Below, one piece after another: positions 43,128-52,647 of a stretch of 64,000 nucleotides of DNA. The stretch comes from Nostoc linckia z4. GTDB taxonomy: Bacteria; Cyanobacteriota; Cyanobacteriia; Cyanobacteriales; Nostocaceae. The first letter of the stretch is position 1. Every line of letters starts with the position of its first letter. The notes beneath the pieces are model-generated. The model was not told where the DNA came from and searched no databases. It worked only from the letters and a program-made list of their open reading frames with translations. The position numbers and the translations under genes are program-made. The stretch is from positions 1,346-65,345 of the forward strand of contig NZ_LAHA01000048.1 in NCBI RefSeq assembly GCF_002608075.1, read 5' to 3'.

Positions 43128-43304
43128 ATGTTGTTTGGACTAGGATGGCCAGAACTTGGTGTAATTCTTGTAGTCGCTATTCTCATTTTTGGGCCGAAAA
43201 AAATTCCCGAACTGGGAACTGCACTAGGTAAAACCCTACGCGGCTTTAAAGAGGAGATGAAAACCCCCAGTGACGAAACTAATCCGGAACAAGAAAAACA
43301 ATAG
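43128..43304 (+). CDS. tatA: Twin-arginine translocase subunit TatA/E
   Basis: A 58-aa TatA/E-type pore component that exports folded proteins, which here would include the Tat-type Rieske and NrtA proteins. A short N-terminal membrane helix (GWPELGVILVVAILIFGPKK, with the hinge FGPKKIPELG) leads into an amphipathic helix (LGTALGKTLRGFKEEM) and an acidic tail. I prefer the second ATG (43128) because GAGAGG lies 8 nt upstream; starting at 43122 adds Met-Cys. TatA, TatE and TatB-like members are hard to separate at this length. Confidence 0.9.
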   Translation: MLFGLGWPELGVILVVAILIFGPKKIPELGTALGKTLRGFKEEMKTPSDETNPEQEKQ

Positions 43305-43364
43305 TCAAGGGTCAAGAGTCAAAAACTTTGAGATGCTAAACTTTGGACTCTTGACTTTCGACTA
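43302..43364. terminator. Convergent hairpin between tatA and cphA
   Basis: GTCAAGAGTC (43311-43320) is perfectly complementary to GACTCTTGAC (43346-43355), with partial outer pairing AGTCAAGG / CTTTCGACT. It lies between the stops of two convergent genes, so it probably terminates both. Confidence 0.65.
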
Positions 43365-46067
43365 CAGCAATGTATTGACTACAGAAGAAGGTGCAACTCC
43401 ATTTTGGGAATCAACGATCGCATTACCAGTGTTTTGTTGCTGCGTCTCTTCTTTGACCACACCACGCGCTCTAATTAATTTAATTGCGCGACTCACGCTT
43501 TCTGGTAAAACTACCACCAGACTGTTATCTGGTGCCATGTCTAAGCCTTTGTTAATCGCTTGTGTTTCATCTAAAATTGATTCGTAGCGACTATCAGGCT
43601 TGACTTGTGTAATGCCTTGAATAATCAACTTGGCAGCCGATCCCCGCGGTCTTCCTCTGGTGTCATCGTCTTCTTTGACGATGATGTAATCGAAAATTTG
43701 TGCTGCTAGTTTGCCCAAGGTGACAAAATCCTCGTCACGGCGATCGCCAGGGCCGCCAACTACGCCAATGCGCTGTCCTGTAGTCCAGTTCCGCACAAAA
43801 GCACCCACAGCTTCGTAACTAGCGGGGTTGTGGGCATAGTCCACCAAGGCGTGGTAGTTGCCTAAATTAAACAAGTTCATCCGTCCTGGGGTTTGACTCA
43901 CGGAAGCCCGGAAGGTCTTTAAACCAGCACGAATCTGCTCTATTGTGACGTTTTGCACGAATGCTGCTAAACTTGCCGCTAAGGCGTTGGCAATCATAAA
44001 CGGCGCACGTCCGCCCATTGTTAAAGGTATATTTTCTGCTCTTTCTATACGGTGTGTCCAATCGCCTTTGACAATGGACAAATAGCCATTTTCATATACC
44101 GCTGCAACTCCGCCCTTTTGGATGTGCTTCCGCACCAATTCCGAGTCGGGATTCATGGTGAAGTAAGCAATGTTGGCTTTAGTTTTTTCTGACATAGCAG
44201 CGACGCGGCGATCGTCGGCGTTGAGTACTGCATAGCCATCTGGGAATACAGCTTCTGCCACTACACTCTTGAGATGAGCCAACTGGTCGATGGTATCTAT
44301 ATCGCCTATGCCTAAGTGGTCAGCAGCTACATTTAACACTACGCCTACATTTGCTGCTTCAAAACCCAGTCCAGAACGGAGAATCCCGCCACGAGCTGTT
44401 TCCAATACTGCTACTTCCACTGTGGGGTCTTGCAGGATGAGATGGGCACTTTGGGGGCCTGTATTATCGCCAGATTCTACTAAGTAATCACCGATATATG
44501 TTCCATCTGTAGTAGTATAACCTACTACTTTACCAGTCTGCTTATAAATATGTGCTAAGAGTCGGGTGGTGGTGGTTTTACCATTTGTACCCGTGACGCT
44601 GAGAATGGGAATTTGGCTAGATTGTTCGTTGGGAAACAACATATCCATCACCGCACCAGCGACGTTGCGGGGAATGCCAACGCTGGGGGCTACGTGCATC
44701 CTAAAACCAGGAGCCGCGTTAACTTCAACAATCACCCCATCTACTTCTCGCAGGGGACGGCTAATGTCGGAGGTGACAATATCCAAGCCAGCGATGTCCA
44801 AACCGATAATCTTGACTACCCTTTGTGCCAACCAAATATTTTCTGGGTGGATTTCGTCGGTGCGGTCTACGGCAATGCCACCTGTACTCAAGTTAGCTGT
44901 TGCCCGCAGGTAGCAAATAGTACCTTTAGGTAGTACACTGTTTAAGGTGTAGCCTTGCCTTTCTAGCAGTTGGTAACTGGTGCGGTCTAGTTCAATCTTA
45001 GTGAGGACATTATCATGCCCTTCGCCACGATTTGGGTCTTGATTTGTTTCTTCAATTAATTCGGCGATGGTGGATCTGCCATTACCAGTCACATGAGCTG
45101 GCACTCGTTCGGCTACTGCCACTACTTTGCCATTAACTACCAGTACCCTGTGGTCGCGGCCGACATAATATCTTTCGATAATAATTGAACGAGAAACTTG
45201 TCTAGCGGCTTCATAGGCAGCTTCAGCTTCTTCCCAGGTTCTAATATCAATGGTGATACCGCGTCCGTGGTTGCCATCAAGGGGTTTTATGACAATGGGA
45301 TAGCCACCTACGTATTCAATGGCTTCTTCCAAATCGTCCAAGAAGTTAATGGTTGTACCTCTGGGTACTGGGGCACCGGCGGCTGCAAGGATGCGTTTGG
45401 TGGCTTCTTTGTCGCAAGCTAGTTCTACGCCCAAAATGCTGGTGTTATCGGTCATTGTTGCCTGCATCCGCTTTTGATTGACCCCGTAGCCTAGTTGAAT
45501 CAAAAAGCGGGCTTCCAGAGGCATCCAGGGAATACCTCGTTTTTCGGCTTCTTTGACGATCGCTTCCGTAGAAGGCCCCAAGGAAGCATCACGGCTAAAG
45601 TCTTTCAGGTCTTGGATATCTTGCTCCAGTTCTGCTTTGGGGTAGCGGCCGCGATCGATGATACTCTGGCATAATCGCACGGCAGCACGTCCGGCGTAAC
45701 GCCCTGCTTCCTCATTCAAGTACTCAATCACTACTTGATAAATTCCGGGTGTAGCAGTTTCGCGAGTGCGACCAAAACCGACATGCATTAGGGCTAATTC
45801 TTGGAGTTCTAGTGCTACATGTTCCACGATGTGACCCATCATCGTGCCTTCTCTCACTCGCATCAGAAAACCACCACGGCAGCCAGGGGAACAATAGTGA
45901 CCCTCCAGACTAGGCAGCGCCTCAACTAATCCTTCGTAAAAGCCAGGGATTTCATTCGAGGGCGTCTCGGCAAGGTTTTCTAAATCGAGGCGCATGACGA
46001 TCAGCTTGTGGCGTCGAATGCTCCAGTAGTTTGGGCCGCGTAAGGTCTGGATCTTGAGGATTCTCAT
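43362..46067 (-). CDS. cphA: Cyanophycin synthetase
   Basis: Polymerises Asp and Arg, with ATP, into cyanophycin, the nitrogen-storage polymer abundant in heterocysts. The 901-aa protein has the CphA N-terminal domain (MRILKIQTLRGPNYWSIRRH). A central ATP-grasp domain follows (IVIKPLDGNHGRGITIDI; IVEVNAAPGFRMH). The C-terminal Mur-ligase domain has the P-loop VTGTNGKTTTTRLLAHI at about residue 490 and LVDYAHNPASYEAVG. I take the ATG at 46067; ten upstream residues to 46097 are not family-like. cphB lies 426 bp upstream on the same strand. Confidence 0.97.
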   Translation of the reverse strand: MRILKIQTLRGPNYWSIRRHKLIVMRLDLENLAETPSNEIPGFYEGLVEALPSLEGHYCSPGCRGGFLMRVREGTMMGHIVEHVALELQELALMHVGFGRTRETATPGIYQVVIEYLNEEAGRYAGRAAVRLCQSIIDRGRYPKAELEQDIQDLKDFSRDASLGPSTEAIVKEAEKRGIPWMPLEARFLIQLGYGVNQKRMQATMTDNTSILGVELACDKEATKRILAAAGAPVPRGTTINFLDDLEEAIEYVGGYPIVIKPLDGNHGRGITIDIRTWEEAEAAYEAARQVSRSIIIERYYVGRDHRVLVVNGKVVAVAERVPAHVTGNGRSTIAELIEETNQDPNRGEGHDNVLTKIELDRTSYQLLERQGYTLNSVLPKGTICYLRATANLSTGGIAVDRTDEIHPENIWLAQRVVKIIGLDIAGLDIVTSDISRPLREVDGVIVEVNAAPGFRMHVAPSVGIPRNVAGAVMDMLFPNEQSSQIPILSVTGTNGKTTTTRLLAHIYKQTGKVVGYTTTDGTYIGDYLVESGDNTGPQSAHLILQDPTVEVAVLETARGGILRSGLGFEAANVGVVLNVAADHLGIGDIDTIDQLAHLKSVVAEAVFPDGYAVLNADDRRVAAMSEKTKANIAYFTMNPDSELVRKHIQKGGVAAVYENGYLSIVKGDWTHRIERAENIPLTMGGRAPFMIANALAASLAAFVQNVTIEQIRAGLKTFRASVSQTPGRMNLFNLGNYHALVDYAHNPASYEAVGAFVRNWTTGQRIGVVGGPGDRRDEDFVTLGKLAAQIFDYIIVKEDDDTRGRPRGSAAKLIIQGITQVKPDSRYESILDETQAINKGLDMAPDNSLVVVLPESVSRAIKLIRARGVVKEETQQQNTGNAIVDSQNGVAPSSVVNTLL

Positions 46068-46493
46068 GGGAATAGGTAGATGGAGATTCGGAACCAAAAT
46101 TCTAGTTTCTTACTGGAATTGACCGCTAAACTGTTCACTGCAAACAGTTTTTTCTTTTTACATGGTATTCTCATCATTTTTCTACAACAAGAAATAAATG
46201 AGCGGTCAACCAATTTTGGATTTTAGATTGGCAATAGCAGAGTTTTAGAAGCCTGGGGGTATCTTTTAGATGAAAGAAACCACAAGGTTACTTAGCTCTC
46301 TGAATTATTAGATTTACGATAGCGTAGCTCAACCGAGTCGGCATGACGATACGCTACGAAACAAGAATTTTTGACATTTGTTTCGCCAACTTTGTGGCCA
46401 AGCATCAACCAAAAAGCTGTTTTCATCTAAAATCCCAAATCCCAAATCTAAAATTTCTGGTCAACTCAGTGTAACCTTAGGTACTTTATGCCG
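46068..46493. other. cphB-cphA intergenic region
   Basis: 426 bp without a gene. It contains an ACGATAGCGTAGC...ATGACGATACGCTACG inverted repeat (about 46316-46358, a common Nostoc palindrome type) and CTAAAATCCCAAATC repeats (46426-46455). The length leaves room for a separate cphA promoter; no GTA-N8-TAC is seen. Confidence 0.5.
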
Positions 46494-47357
46494 TCAGCTG
46501 GAGATTCGGTGTACAGCAGGCAATACAGTGCGCTGGTACAGGTGGAAGCGATCGCCGTAGCTGAGGATATGCAGACGTAGATTATGCACCGTTAGGGGTT
46601 CATTAGCACCAACGTGAGGTTCGTTTGTGTGGGTCAGCTCAGTAGGATCGACAATGGTGACACTGCCTTTACCCATAACTTGCAGCCAGCCATCACGTTC
46701 AAACACTGCACAAGTATCTTCGTCAATGCCAATACCCAAACGATCGGGATGGGCTGCGATGGCGCTAATCAACCGCCCCATCCGATTGCGGTTATGAAAG
46801 TGTTGGTCAACGATCACTTCAGGAATAAATCCCAAACCCGTTGCCATATCCACTAAAGAACGATTTGGCGACTCTCCACTACCGCCGCCAGCAATCATAT
46901 GATGCCCCATTACTGCTGCTCCGGCGCTGGTGCCTGCTAAGGTAAGTTGCCCTGACCTCACCCGCTGCCGGATAATTTCCATCGCTGGCGTATCTGCCAA
47001 TACGCCACAGAGCCGCAGTTGATCTCCTCCGGTCAAAAATACCCCACTACAGGCTTCTAAGGATGCTTTGATTTGGGAGGCTTCACACTGTTCTCGTTCG
47101 CGGATGTCTAAAATCTCTACCTTCTGGGCACCCATTTCTTCAAAAATCCGAATATACCGACCACCGATGATAGCGGGTTCGCGAGAGGCAGATGGAATAA
47201 TTGTAATATAGCCTTTACTAGCACCGGCACGTCCAAAAAAAGTTCTTAGGATGTCGCGCCCGTGAACTTTGTCTTCTGCGCCTCCGATAACTAGAACGGC
47301 GGTTTTAGTTGCTTGGGGTGTCCTCATTTCCAGCGATTTAGCTTTTAATTCCGGCAT
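46494..47357 (-). CDS. cphB: Cyanophycinase
   Basis: Cytoplasmic serine exopeptidase that releases beta-Asp-Arg dipeptides from cyanophycin. The 287-aa protein shows VLVIGGAEDKVHGRDILRTF near the N-terminus and the nucleophile motif LAGTSAGAAVMGHHMIAGG (Ser in GTSAGA). It also has VIVDQHFHNRNRMGRLISAI and GIDEDTCAVFERDG, all typical of peptidase family S51/CphB. The ATG at 47357 is preceded by AGGAGAAACACA, a well-spaced ribosome site. With cphA it forms the cphBA pair of Anabaena, here separated by 426 bp. Confidence 0.96.
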   Translation of the reverse strand: MPELKAKSLEMRTPQATKTAVLVIGGAEDKVHGRDILRTFFGRAGASKGYITIIPSASREPAIIGGRYIRIFEEMGAQKVEILDIREREQCEASQIKASLEACSGVFLTGGDQLRLCGVLADTPAMEIIRQRVRSGQLTLAGTSAGAAVMGHHMIAGGGSGESPNRSLVDMATGLGFIPEVIVDQHFHNRNRMGRLISAIAAHPDRLGIGIDEDTCAVFERDGWLQVMGKGSVTIVDPTELTHTNEPHVGANEPLTVHNLRLHILSYGDRFHLYQRTVLPAVHRISS

Positions 47358-48173
47358 TGTGTTTCTCCTGTCAACAACTTCAGGAGCCATCGCCTTGATA
47401 AGGCAGTCCGCAAAACAGGGGGTTTCCCTATGAGTAACTGCCGAACGGGTTTCCCGGCTTGTGGCGAATGGCGTGTGAATTTAACAAGATCGGGAGTCCG
47501 ATGATTTTGCGCTTTGCAACTTTTGAGAGGACACTTTGTGAAGTTTGGATTATCCTGGGCCACAGTTCCAAATTCTTGTTTAACGCACACGAGACCTCAG
47601 TTTAAAGGTTTTTGTTGCCCTTCCTATGCTGCTAGCGCCTTGTTTTTCACCTGTACATTTCCAGACTGGCAAAATAGTTCTTACTTAGTAAGCTAGGGTG
47701 GACGCTTCTTGCAAGCGGTTAACCCCCCTTTTAGAGCCAGTGCGCTGGAGAGACATTGGTTGCGAACTTTCGCAAACTTGTTTGGCCTTAGGATTTCCAA
47801 AGGTTAGCAAGTGGCGTCGGTTTTGCCGACTTGTTAGCCTCACGTTTCCGTCAAGAGAAGAAACAGGCATCAAAGTATCAGTTTTCCCCTTTGAGATTGG
47901 GGATGAACAGATCAGACCACGCTTTTTTCTGAGGCTGGCTCGATGCATCCTGAAAGTTGTTAACTTGATATGATTATTAATTTAAATGTAGTTGTGACAA
48001 CATTTAAACATAAATTAAGTAATTAGAAAAACTTTAGATCCCATCTAAAATCCAAGACTCTTGGTACTTTTAGATACTATTGATAAAGTTTAACTGTAGT
48101 TTGACCCAACATTGGCTTCCTGTGTTTGTTAGACATTCATTCTTTAGATTAGTGTCCTTGAATACGAATTACT
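47358..48173. other. cphB-trmD intergenic region rich in hairpins
   Basis: 816 bp, GC-richer than other spacers up to 47960. It contains GGCAGT...ACTGCC (47403-47445), TTGCGAA-CTTT-CGCAA (about 47759-47777) and GGTTAGCAAGT...ACTTGTTAGCC (about 47803-47842) stems. Open frames on both strands here show no family features. At 48064-48077 GTACTTTTAGATAC fits an NtcA box ahead of trmD, but the nearest TAN3T is at 19 nt, so it is doubtful. A structured RNA or decayed element is possible. Confidence 0.45.
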
Positions 48174-48899
48174 GTGCGTTTTGATATAGTTACACTTTTT
48201 CCTGACTGTTTTCACTCTGTTCTCAGTTCTGGACTGCTGGGTAAAGCCTTAACCAAACAGATTGCCCAAGTGCATCTGATTAATCCACGGGACTTTACAA
48301 CTGACAAGCACCGTAAGGTAGATGATGAGCCTTATGGTGGTGGCGTAGGGATGCTAATGAAGCCAGAACCAATTTTCAATGCTGTGGAGTCGCTGCCGAC
48401 TCTACCTCGCAGAGAAGTTATTTTAATGAGTCCCCAAGGTCAAACAATTAATCAACCATTGTTGCGAGAATTAGCAACAAATTATGACCAGTTGGTAGTG
48501 ATTTGTGGGCATTACGAAGGAGTAGATGAGAGGGTACTGCATTTGGTAACTCGTGAAGTATCTTTAGGAGATTTTATTCTGACTGGCGGCGAAATTCCAG
48601 CAATGGCTTTAATCAATGGCGTAGTCCGGCTTCTACCAGGAACCGTAGGTAAAACCGAGTCATTGACAGCAGAAAGTTTTGAAGAGGGGTTATTGGACTA
48701 TCCACAATATACTCGCCCAGCAAATTTTCGTGGCTTGAAAGTTCCAGAGGTACTGCTATCTGGAAATCATGCCGCCATCGCCCGTTGGCGTTACGAACAA
48801 CAAATTCAAAAAACACGCGATCGCCGTCCCGATCTCCTGGAACAATGGGAAGAGGGGAATAGGGCATGGGGCATGGGGCATAGGGATGAGGGAGATTAG
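48174..48899 (+). CDS. trmD: tRNA (guanine37-N1)-methyltransferase, repeat-extended C-terminus
   Basis: SPOUT methyltransferase that makes m1G37 in tRNAs. The 241-aa protein begins MRFDIVTLFPDCFHSVLSSG from a GTG at 48174. It has the deep-knot motifs DEPYGGGVGMLMKPEPIF, VICGHYEGVDERV and GDFILTGGEIPAMALINGVV. The last 16 residues (EEGNRAWGMGHRDEGD) are coded by GGGCATGGGGCATGGG repeats beyond the family's normal end near RRPDLLEQW, so the native stop seems to have been displaced by repeat DNA. ispF follows 139 bp downstream. Confidence 0.95.
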   Translation: MRFDIVTLFPDCFHSVLSSGLLGKALTKQIAQVHLINPRDFTTDKHRKVDDEPYGGGVGMLMKPEPIFNAVESLPTLPRREVILMSPQGQTINQPLLRELATNYDQLVVICGHYEGVDERVLHLVTREVSLGDFILTGGEIPAMALINGVVRLLPGTVGKTESLTAESFEEGLLDYPQYTRPANFRGLKVPEVLLSGNHAAIARWRYEQQIQKTRDRRPDLLEQWEEGNRAWGMGHRDEGD

Positions 48900-49035
48900 G
48901 GAGATGGGGAGATGGGGAGATGGGGAGATGGGGAGATGGGGAGATGAGTTTTTCTCCTCTACACCTTCACTTCTTGTGCCCAATGCCCAATGCCCAATGC
49001 CCAATGACTAATGCCCAATGACTAATGACTAATAA
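48855..49035. repeat. GGGCATG, GAGATGGG and CAATGCC repeats at the trmD/ispF junction
   Basis: GGGCATGGGGCATGGGGC at the trmD 3' end, then six copies of GATGGGGA (about 48900-48947), then CCAATGC and AATGACTAATG repeats up to the ispF ATG. The first part is inside trmD coding sequence. Confidence 0.85.
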
Positions 49036-49038
49036 CTA

Positions 49039-49521
49039 ATGACTAAAATTCGTATTGGTAACGGCTACGATATTCATCGATTGGTGAGCGATCGCGCTTT
49101 AATTTTGGGGGGAATCCAAATTCCCCATGAACTGGGTTTGTTGGGTCATAGTGACGCGGATGTACTCACTCATGCCATTATGGATGCCATGCTTGGGGCG
49201 TTATCTTTGGGGGATATCGGCCATTACTTTCCTCCCAGCGATCCCCAATGGGCGGGAGCAGATAGTTTAATACTATTAACTCAAGTACATCAATTAATTC
49301 GGCAGCAAGGCTGGCAAATAGGAAATATTGACTCGGTGGTAGTGGCAGAACGTCCTAAATTAAAACCCCACATTCAGAAGATGCGGGATAAACTAGCAAC
49401 GGTTTTAGAGTTACAACCAAATCAAATTGGCATCAAAGCTACCACCAATGAAAAATTAGGCCCAGTAGGAAGAGAAGAAGGTATTTGTGCTTATGCTGTA
49501 GTTTTATTATTACAGGAATAA
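49039..49521 (+). CDS. ispF: 2-C-methyl-D-erythritol 2,4-cyclodiphosphate synthase
   Basis: Fifth enzyme of the MEP isoprenoid pathway, cyclising CDP-methylerythritol 2-phosphate. The 160-aa trimeric-enzyme protein starts TKIRIGNGYDIHRLV with the zinc-binding Asp and His, and has LGLLGHSDADVLTHAIMDAM with the third zinc ligand, GDIGHYFPPSD, and IGIKATTNEKLGPVGREEGI. Length is standard. The start codon is embedded in AATGACTAATGACTAA repeats, so the ribosome site is poor; the first family-like Met is at 49039. Confidence 0.96.
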   Translation: MTKIRIGNGYDIHRLVSDRALILGGIQIPHELGLLGHSDADVLTHAIMDAMLGALSLGDIGHYFPPSDPQWAGADSLILLTQVHQLIRQQGWQIGNIDSVVVAERPKLKPHIQKMRDKLATVLELQPNQIGIKATTNEKLGPVGREEGICAYAVVLLLQE

Positions 49522-49656
49522 ATATAGCAGTCTGATTTTATTAATGAACTGAATGTGTATAGGAGAATTCCCAAAAATAAATCATTCGACTAAAAGTTAT
49601 TAACTGTTGACTGTTCGCAGTTAACAGTCAACAATCAACTGTCAACATTTAATTCT

Positions 49657-51447
49657 ATGAAATTACCATCGATTTTTTTTACAATTAAACGTTTTTGGTT
49701 AACAATAGTCCTGGGTTCAGCAATAGCATTTACAGTTAGCGCCTGTAATCCTAGTAACTTCAAAACCGCAGCCGCTCAAGTTCCACAAATTGTTACCGCA
49801 GTTTTGAGTGAGCCGTCAACCTTTAATTATGCTTTGAATGAGTCAGCATACAGTGTTTTTGGGTTTATATATGACTCATTGATTAATGAAAATCCGATAA
49901 CTACAAAACTAGAACCTGGTTTGGCAGAATCTTGGGAAGTTTCTGAAGATGCACAAAGGATTGTAATCACTCTCCGAGAAGGACTCAAGTGGTCAGATGG
50001 TAAACCAATGACCGCCGATGATATTGTATTTACCTATAACGAAATCTATCTGAATCCCAAAATCCCGACTTCTTTAAAAGATAGCTTAAGAGTTGGTGAA
50101 AAGGGCACTTTGCCAAAGGTGAAAAAAATCGACGATCGCCGGGTAGAATTCAGTATAGAAGAACCCTTTGCACCTTTTGTCAGATATGTAGGCGGCATAC
50201 CGATTATGCCTGCTCATGCTCTACAGGAAGCAATTCGCACAACTGAATCTAATGGAAATCCTAAATTTATTTCCATGTGGGGAACAGGCACAGATCCCAA
50301 ACAAATTGTTGGTAACGGCCCCTATGTTATGGAAAGTTATGTTCCCAGTCAGCGAGTTATATTTCGACGCAATCCATACTACTGGCGCAAAGATCCTCAG
50401 GGTAATTCTCAGCCGTACATCGATCGCGTTGTTTGGCAAATTATTGAATCTACTGAAAACCAATTGATTAATTTTCGCTCTGGACAATTAGATGATTTAG
50501 ATATTCCTCCCGAAGGTTTTAGTTTAATCAAACGAGAAGAAAACCGAGGTAAGTTTAAAATTTATAACGGCGGCCCAAATACAAGTACAACTTTTATTTC
50601 TTTCAATCTCAATAAAGCTAAAAATTCTCAGGGTCAACCTTTAGTCAATCCCATCAAATCCCGCTGGTTTAATCAAAAGGAGTTTAGACAAGCCATAGCC
50701 TATGCTCTAGACCGTGAAACCATGAGAATCAATGCTTATCGGGGAATAGGGGAACTACAAAATTCATTTGTTTATGTGAAAAGTCCCTATTTTCTTCCTC
50801 CAGACAAGGGATTAAAAGTATATAATTACGACCCAGAAAAATCGAAGAAATTACTATTAGAATCTGGGTTTAAATACAATGCCCAAAATCAACTCTTAGA
50901 TGCTGATGGCAACCGAGTTAGATTTACACTCTTGACGAATTCTGAAAGGAAAGTCAGAGGTGATATGGCGGCTCAAATCCAACGAGACTTAGCAAGAATT
51001 GGAATTCAAGTTGATTTGCAAATCCTCAGTTTCAATTCTTATTTAGAAAAACTGAAAGTAACACAAAATTGGGATTGTTATCTTGGGGGATTCGCTGGGG
51101 GTGGTGTTGAACCCCACAGTGCTAGTAATATCTGGAGAATTAACGGTGCATCTCACGCATTTAATCAAGGGGCACAACCAGGAGATCCGCCGTTAATTGG
51201 TTGGGAAGTTTCTGATTGGGAAAAACAAATTGATAGCCTTTATATTAAAGGCGCACAGATATTAGATGAAAACAAGCGCAAAGAAATTTACTACGAATAT
51301 CAACGCATTGCCTCAGAACAGTTACCGTTTATTCATTTAGTGGAAGGGTTAAATTTACAAGCAGTACGCGATCGCTTCCAAGGTATTGAGTATACTGCTC
51401 TTGGTGGCCCATTCTGGAACCTCTACGAACTGAAAGTAGTTGATTAA
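49657..51447 (+). CDS. ABC transporter substrate-binding lipoprotein, peptide/nickel (SBP_bac_5) family
   Basis: A 596-aa extracytoplasmic solute-binding protein. The N-terminus has a signal sequence ending in lipobox TVSAC (about residue 30). The DppA/OppA-type fold follows: LEPGLAESWEVSEDAQRIVI, LREGLKWSDGKPMTADDIVF, GNGPYVMESYVPSQRVIFRR, FRQAIAYALDRETM and YEYQRIASEQLPFIHLVEG. Such proteins deliver oligopeptides, nickel or other solutes to ABC permeases. No permease or ATPase gene is adjacent, so the partner is encoded elsewhere and the ligand is unknown. Confidence 0.92.
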   Translation: MKLPSIFFTIKRFWLTIVLGSAIAFTVSACNPSNFKTAAAQVPQIVTAVLSEPSTFNYALNESAYSVFGFIYDSLINENPITTKLEPGLAESWEVSEDAQRIVITLREGLKWSDGKPMTADDIVFTYNEIYLNPKIPTSLKDSLRVGEKGTLPKVKKIDDRRVEFSIEEPFAPFVRYVGGIPIMPAHALQEAIRTTESNGNPKFISMWGTGTDPKQIVGNGPYVMESYVPSQRVIFRRNPYYWRKDPQGNSQPYIDRVVWQIIESTENQLINFRSGQLDDLDIPPEGFSLIKREENRGKFKIYNGGPNTSTTFISFNLNKAKNSQGQPLVNPIKSRWFNQKEFRQAIAYALDRETMRINAYRGIGELQNSFVYVKSPYFLPPDKGLKVYNYDPEKSKKLLLESGFKYNAQNQLLDADGNRVRFTLLTNSERKVRGDMAAQIQRDLARIGIQVDLQILSFNSYLEKLKVTQNWDCYLGGFAGGGVEPHSASNIWRINGASHAFNQGAQPGDPPLIGWEVSDWEKQIDSLYIKGAQILDENKRKEIYYEYQRIASEQLPFIHLVEGLNLQAVRDRFQGIEYTALGGPFWNLYELKVVD

Positions 51448-51639
51448 ATGGGGCATGGGGTATGGGGAGATGAGGGAGCTGGGGAGCTGGGGAGATGGGG
51501 AGGTAGGGGAAAAGGTTAAACGTTAAAGAGAAAAGGAATAAATTTAATCTTTCCCCTTTTCCCCTTTCCCCTTTCCCTTTCCCCTTCCCAATGCCCAATG
51601 CCCAATGCCCAATGCCCAATGACTAATGACTAATGACTA
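51448..51639. repeat. GGGGAGCTGGGGAG, GGTTAAA/CCTTTCCCC and CAATGCC repeats
   Basis: A purine-rich tract, a GGGGAAAAGGTTAAA stretch facing its complement TTTAATCTTTCCCC, then five CCCAATG and AATGACT repeats, leading directly into the larB start. No gene. Confidence 0.85.
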
Positions 51640-52428
51640 ATGACTAATGAAAAAAATTTGCGATCGCTCTTAGAAGCAGTTGCCAATGGTAAGGTTTCCC
51701 CAGACATAGCGTTAGATTCTCTCAAAGATTTGACCTATGAAAGTGTCGGTGAGTTTGCCAAAATTGACCACCATCGCCAGTTAAGAACTGGTTTCCCAGA
51801 AGTGATTTGGGGCCCTGGGAAAACACCAGAGCAAATTGCTCAAATTATCGAGGTGATGCGCCTCCGCAGTCCGGTGGTGATGGCAACTCGCATTGAACCA
51901 GGAGTTTATAGCACACTGCAAGCAAAAGTTAGAGGTTTGCGATATTACGAAATGGCGCGAATTTGTGCCATTACTCCTCCTAGCATCGAACCACAATTTC
52001 AAGGAGAAATTGGTATTCTTTCTGCTGGTACTGCTGATTTACCGGTTGCTGAAGAAGCCGCTGTGACAGCTGAACTTTCTGGTTTTCAAGTCAAACGCCT
52101 CTGGGATGTTGGGGTTGCAGGCATTCACCGCTTACTAAATAATCGTCACGTCATTGATTCCGCATCGGTGTTGATTGTTGTCGCAGGAATGGAAGGCGCT
52201 TTACCCAGCGTTGTTGCTGGTTTGGCAAATTGTCCAGTGATTGCTGTACCCACTAGCATCGGTTATGGTGCCAGTTTTAGCGGTCTAGCACCTTTATTGA
52301 CAATGCTTAACTCTTGTGCAGCGGGGGTAGGTGTAGTGAATATCGATAACGGTTTTGGCGCAGCAGTTTTGGCGGGGCAAATTTTACGGACAGCCGAGAA
52401 ATTGCGGTTGGCATCCTCTGGATCTTGA
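51640..52428 (+). CDS. larB: LarB, nickel pincer cofactor biosynthesis carboxylase
   Basis: Carboxylates and hydrolyses nicotinic acid adenine dinucleotide in synthesis of the nickel-pincer nucleotide of lactate racemase. The 262-aa protein has a N-terminal LarB region (KNLRSLLEAVANGKVSPDIA and RTGFPEVIWGPGKTPEQIAQ). A PurE-like (AIR carboxylase) domain follows (GILSAGTADLPVAEEAAVTA; VAGMEGALPSVVAGLANCPV; PTSIGYGASFSGLAPLLTML). The start lies in AATGACT repeats; ATG at 51640 gives MTNEKNLRSLLE. larC and larE are not in the window. Confidence 0.9.
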   Translation: MTNEKNLRSLLEAVANGKVSPDIALDSLKDLTYESVGEFAKIDHHRQLRTGFPEVIWGPGKTPEQIAQIIEVMRLRSPVVMATRIEPGVYSTLQAKVRGLRYYEMARICAITPPSIEPQFQGEIGILSAGTADLPVAEEAAVTAELSGFQVKRLWDVGVAGIHRLLNNRHVIDSASVLIVVAGMEGALPSVVAGLANCPVIAVPTSIGYGASFSGLAPLLTMLNSCAAGVGVVNIDNGFGAAVLAGQILRTAEKLRLASSGS

Positions 52429-52537
52429 GTTAAGACATTAAAGTCATAACCAAGATTTCAGTATTTATAGCAGAATTCAGAATTACGTCTGATGTGAATT
52501 ATCCAAATCAACGAAAATATCAAGGATTGTGCGTCCT

Positions 52538-52565
52538 GTAGAGACTACCAATTGCAAGTCTCTAC
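52538..52565. repeat. GTAGAGACT palindrome
   Basis: GTAGAGACT (52538-52546) pairs with AGTCTCTAC (52557-52565). It is related to the palindrome inside the relE insertion (42919-42947), suggesting a dispersed small repeat family. Confidence 0.6.
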
Positions 52566-52647
52566 TGAAAATCTGCTATATCAGTAATTTTTTCATAAAT
52601 AGACTGATACTGAAATTTGGCATCTACAACCTAATTAACCACCAAAC

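Noticed and set aside
47685..47973. Overlapping open frames on both strands between cphB and trmD
   Set aside because: Neither has family features; the block is better explained by hairpin-forming non-coding DNA, though a decayed element is not excluded.
48064..48077. GTACTTTTAGATAC as an NtcA promoter of trmD
   Set aside because: It fits GTA-N8-TAC but the TAN3T box is at 19 nt, and trmD is not a known nitrogen-regulated gene; likely chance.
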